DNA of 64,000 nucleotides, taken from Labilithrix sp. GTDB taxonomy: Bacteria > Myxococcota_A > Polyangia > Polyangiales > Polyangiaceae. Under the pieces are notes generated by a model that saw only the letters and a list, made by a program, of their open reading frames with translations, did no database searches and was not told the DNA's origin. The position numbers were made by a program, and so were the translations under genes. Below are positions 61,431-64,000 of this stretch, in pieces; position 1 is the first letter of the stretch; each line of letters begins with the position of its first letter. The stretch is taken from NCBI GenBank assembly GCA_019637155.1, contig JAHBWE010000009.1, forward strand, positions 124,001-188,000, given 5' to 3'.

Positions 61431-62072
61431 CGCGCGGCGACTCGACCTCGAGGTCCTCTTGGCTTGCAACACCGAGTGAAGCGTCGAGCGCTTCATGCCG
61501 ACTCACGAGAACCTACTGCGCAAGAGTCCGCGTCGTGATGCGGCTGGCATTCCGTGAACACGCCGAAAGAAGCTCGTCGCCTTCGAGCGGACCAACGCGG
61601 GTGGCCGCGCCGACGGTCGCGAGGTTTCCATGGGATTGGCGCCACCTCACTCCCGTCCCGCGGTCGCATGGGCGCGGCGGAGGACGAGGTTCGGGTCCGG
61701 CACCCCGAGGCACCTGCGCCTCGTCCTGTTCCGGAGGAACGCTCGCGGCACCATCCGGTCGGGTCGCGTCGTGCTTCCCGCGTGAACCACTCCGCGTGCG
61801 GGTCGCGGCAGTCGAGCTCCGCATGGACTCCGCTCACCCCGGCAACGGGAAGGCCGACCGGCGCGACGAATTTCCCGCGTGACGCCGACGGACGACGCGA
61901 TTCGAGTCCGACATCGAGAGAGACTCCAGGACGTTCCTGCACCTCGCCCGCGGGTCGCGACAGCCGAGCTCCGCAGAAGCCCACAGTCACAACGGCAGGC
62001 GAGGAGCCCGATTCGGCGCGCCAGGTTCGGCGACGAACTGCGTGCATCATGCACGCGAACGTCGACCCGTCG
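61431..62072. other. Non-coding stretch after the parS array
   Basis: No convincing gene on either strand. A 26-bp sequence GCGGGTCGCGGCAGTCGAGC... at 61798-61823 recurs at 61950-61975 with two mismatches, and CCCGCGTGA recurs near 61777 and 61875, so the repeat-derived character continues with other units. Possible far-decayed parS remnants such as CCGTGAACAC near 61552 are too weak to call. Confidence 0.5.
62040..62056 (-). terminator. Palindrome just downstream of the ABC ATPase gene
   Basis: GCGTGCA and TGCACGC pair around TCA, 17 bp beyond the stop of the minus-strand gene ending at 62073. Its position suits a transcription end or mRNA 3'-stabiliser. No clear U-run follows, so the terminator call is tentative. 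Confidence 0.35.
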
Positions 62073-62762
62073 CTACTCGGGCGACGATGCTCGTGGGGTC
62101 TCGGCGGACTGGCTCTGGATTGAGCCTCGGTCGATCACGATGCGGTCGTCGGCGACGGACTTGGCGAAGGACTCGTCGTGGGTCACCACGATGACGACCG
62201 CACCTCGCTTCGCCTCGGCGCGGACCGTGGCGTTCAAGACCTCGACGCCGCTCTTGTCGAGGCCCGTCGTCGGCTCGTCGAGGAGCAAGAGGCGCGGGGC
62301 GTGGACGAGCGCGCGCGCGAGCGCCACGCGCTGGCGCTGGCCGCGTGAGTAGGTGCGGAACGGGCGCTCCGCGAAGACGCCGAGGGCGAAGCGCTCTCGC
62401 GCCGCCTCGAAGGCCGCGTCCGCGTCGAGGCCGTGGAGGCGCGCCGAGAGCTCGATGTTCTCGCGGCCCGTGAGGTCCGCGTAACAGAGCGCGTCGTGGC
62501 CCAGCCAGCCCAGCGTCCGCCGTACCGCGTCGCGCGTCTTGCCGAGGGTGCCGTGCGAGACCTTTCCCGACGTGGGCCTCGTCAACGTGCCGACGATGGA
62601 GAGCAACGTGGACTTGCCCGAACCGTTCGCGCCCAGCACCACCGCGACTCGCCCCGCGTCGAAGCTCACGCTCACCCCCCGAAGCGCTCGGACAGCCGGC
62701 GGGTACGTCTTCGTCACCCCCGTCAGCGACACGCGCGCAGGCGCCGGAGCCGAGGTCGTCAC
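62073..62762 (-). CDS. ABC transporter ATP-binding protein (CcmA-like)
   Basis: 229 residues from GTG 62762, chosen because it precedes the first conserved strand (VSLTGVTKTYPPAVRALRGV). Walker A GANGSGKST, signature RTYSRGQRQRVALARAL, Walker B LLLLDEPTTGLD and a switch His in VVTHDES. Small single-domain ATPase most like CcmA of haem export (YADLTGRENIELSARLHG). Upstream frames are repeat-derived. No permease gene lies next to it in the window, so a CcmB-type partner would have to be elsewhere. Confidence 0.82.
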   Translation of the reverse strand: MTTSAPAPARVSLTGVTKTYPPAVRALRGVSVSFDAGRVAVVLGANGSGKSTLLSIVGTLTRPTSGKVSHGTLGKTRDAVRRTLGWLGHDALCYADLTGRENIELSARLHGLDADAAFEAARERFALGVFAERPFRTYSRGQRQRVALARALVHAPRLLLLDEPTTGLDKSGVEVLNATVRAEAKRGAVVIVVTHDESFAKSVADDRIVIDRGSIQSQSAETPRASSPE

Positions 62763-62923
62763 GGCCCGCAGCCTGCCGCTCTTTCGGCCCGGCGAAAAGG
62801 AGTTCTCACGCTCAACGTCGCGCCCCACCGACCCCCGCCCCCGGGCCCCGACATGGTGCGCGCCCCCCGCGGCCGAGCTTCCGCCTCCAACGGGGCCGGG
62901 AAAGGCCCGAAAGCCGACACGTT

Positions 62924-63316
62924 GTGGCGGGCCAGATGCGGTCGGCCCCGATGTGGCGGGCCCCGACCTGCCGGCCCCGACCTGCCGGGCCCCGATGCGC
63001 TCGGCCCCGACCTGCCGGGCCCCGACCTGCCGGCCCCGACCTGCCGGCCTCGACCTGCCGGCCCCGATGAGGTGGGGCCAGATGCGGTCGGCCCCGACGT
63101 GGCGGGCCCGATGTGGCGGGCCCCGACCTGCCGGGCCCCGACCTGCCGGGCCCCGACCTGCCGGGCCCCGACCTGCCGGCCCCGACTTGCCGGCCCCGAC
63201 CGGGCGGGCCCCGATGCGCTCGGCCCCGACCTGTCGGGCCCCGACCTGACGGCCCCGACCTGACGGCCCCGATGCGCTCGGCCCCGACCTGCCGGCCCCG
63301 ACCGGGCGGGCTCGCC
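62924..63316. repeat. GC-rich minisatellite of 14-15-bp units
   Basis: Roughly 25 or more imperfect copies of GGCCCCGACCTGCCG, interspersed with a variant GGCCCCGATGCGCTC. Higher-order blocks such as CCAGATGCGGTCGGCCCCGA recur, showing slippage and unequal exchange. It could be read as a Gly-Pro-Asp-Leu-Pro polymer in one frame, but starts and codon use do not support a gene. The flanking 62763-62923 stretch has no gene. Confidence 0.85.
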
Positions 63317-63427
63317 CCGGGGCCCCGCGACCGCGGCCGCTCCAGCGGTTGCGAAGCAACCCTCGCGCTCCGCGCGAGGGCCGTGGTCGCGGGGTGGGGG
63401 TGTCGGGGGCGAAGCCCCCGACGTTGA
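63317..63427 (-). repeat. Dispersed GC-rich palindromic element, copy 4
   Basis: Reverse complement opens TCAACGTCGGGGGCTTCGCC and continues through ACGGCCCTCGCGCGGAGCGC to GGGGCCCC, as in the copies at 23.4 and 24.6 kb, with an extra palindrome (GGTTGCTTCGCAACC) inside. The minisatellite follows its GGGGCCCC end directly. The other end lies 29 bp before the MoxR start. Confidence 0.8.
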
Positions 63428-63456
63428 GAGCCAAGAACCGTGCTACGCTCGACGCC

Positions 63457-64000
63457 ATGACTGCTGCTGCGGCTATGCTCGGAGAGGAGCTTCCGCTGAT
63501 CCAGAAATTGCGGCAGGCCGTGGAAGGCGCGCTCGAGGGGAAGCCCGAAGCCGTGGAGCTCGCGCTCGTCGCCCTCCTCGCCCGCGGACACCTCCTCATC
63601 GAAGACGTGCCCGGCGTCGGGAAGACCACCCTCGCGCGCGCGCTCGCCCGTGCAGTCGGAGGCGAGCTCCGGCGCGTTCAGTTCACGAGCGACCTCCTCC
63701 CCAGCGACGTCGTCGGCGTCTCGATCTTCGATCAGCGCGAGGGCGAGTTCAAATTCCGGCAAGGGCCCATCTTCGGCAACGTCCTCCTCGCCGACGAGAT
63801 CAACCGCGCCTCGCCGCGTACGCAGTCCGCGCTCCTCGAGGCGATGAACGAAGCGCAGGTCTCGGCCGACGGGCAGACCCATCCGCTGCCCGATCCGTTC
63901 TTCGTCATCGCGACGCAGAACCCGCAGGACTTCGCGGGGACGTTCCCGCTGCCGGAGTCCCAGCTCGATCGCTTCATCCTCCGCCTGCGGATCGGGTATC
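63457..64000 (+). CDS. MoxR-family AAA+ ATPase (3' end outside window)
   Basis: 181 residues visible from ATG 63457. Walker A GVGKTTLARALARAV, the family phrase VQFTSDLLPSDVVG, Walker B VLLADEINRASPRTQSALLE, and sensor-1 FFVIATQNPQ. These ATPases work with von Willebrand factor A-domain proteins as metal-dependent chaperones, and such partners (DUF58) usually follow directly, beyond the window here. Confidence 0.92.
   Translation, partial: MTAAAAMLGEELPLIQKLRQAVEGALEGKPEAVELALVALLARGHLLIEDVPGVGKTTLARALARAVGGELRRVQFTSDLLPSDVVGVSIFDQREGEFKFRQGPIFGNVLLADEINRASPRTQSALLEAMNEAQVSADGQTHPLPDPFFVIATQNPQDFAGTFPLPESQLDRFILRLRIGY

Noticed and set aside
60300..61540. Several open frames of 60-300 codons across the parS array
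   Set aside because: Ser/Arg/Pro-rich, they repeat with the DNA units, contain the parS sites as residues such as FHVKH, and have no ribosome-binding sites or family resemblance.
62924..63316. Possible CRISPR array
   Set aside because: Units are 14-15 bp, contiguous and without unique spacers of constant length; no cas genes nearby.
62433..63427. Open frames rich in Gly-Pro-Asp-Leu-Pro over the minisatellite
   Set aside because: They result from the 14-15-bp repeat; long stretches are open in more than one frame, and no start or domain supports a protein.

Overview
The window looks like chromosome of a high-GC predatory or soil myxobacterium (Myxococcota, most likely the Polyangiales side). 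This rests on very GC-rich codon use on both strands, many Cys-lipidated secreted proteins, four eukaryotic-like Ser/Thr kinases, two FHA-domain sigma-54 activators, TPR/PEGA envelope proteins, a PilZ protein of the myxobacterial type and a metallopeptidase ending in a MYXO-CTERM-like sorting tail. The genus cannot be named from this sequence alone.

Layout. 1-7.3 kb (mostly minus strand): a peroxisomal-type multifunctional beta-oxidation enzyme (cut by the window edge), a frameshifted unknown gene, and a two-gene multiheme cytochrome operon. 7.4-13.5 kb (plus): a tightly overlapped operon of FHA/sigma-54 activator, Ser/Thr kinase, small cytochrome-like lipoprotein, TPR/PEGA protein, lipoprotein and a membrane-anchored protein, preceded by a cluster of palindromes. 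13.5-19.3 kb: a membrane protein, an ABC-2 type exporter pair and a thermolysin-like protease. 19.3-24.4 kb: a structured leader, an RNase E/G with a giant disordered insertion, PilZ, and two DUF4398/OmpA-type lipoproteins. 24.6-28.6 kb: divergent Ser/Thr kinases and a second FHA/sigma-54 activator. 28.9-35.6 kb: secreted proteins, a beta-helix protein and a PAP2 phosphatase. 35.7-38.2 kb: a family-A DNA polymerase homologue whose usual active-site residues are changed. 38.3-42.3 kb: a ragged accessory stretch of small, broken or unknown genes, including an Rpn/DUF4351-type protein, ending at tRNA-Ser(CGA). 42.3-50.2 kb: housekeeping and redox genes including secA. 50.3-55.1 kb: a second kinase operon. 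55.2-60.3 kb: an acyltransferase/epimerase pair resembling the bacterial ceramide-synthesis enzymes, two envelope proteins, zapA and bioF.

60.3-62.07 kb is the most striking part. About 1 kb of degenerate tandem units, roughly 145-180 bp apart, carries four strong matches to the chromosome-partition site parS (three share the 14-bp palindrome GTTTCACGTGAAAC, one is a full TGTTCCACGTGAAACA) plus at least two decayed copies. The first site contains the bioF stop codon. This reads as a ParB-loading centromere array built by tandem duplication. It is followed by an ABC ATPase, a GC-rich minisatellite and a MoxR ATPase that runs off the window.

Across the window a dispersed GC-rich palindromic element recurs (23.4, 24.6, 50.3 and 63.4 kb). 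Two nearly identical copies lie in inverted orientation around the OmpA-like lipoprotein gene, and one of them supplies that gene's N-terminal codons. Recurring gene logic is signalling through Ser/Thr kinases paired with FHA activators or with TPR/PEGA envelope proteins, with coupled translation through ATGA/GTGA overlaps.
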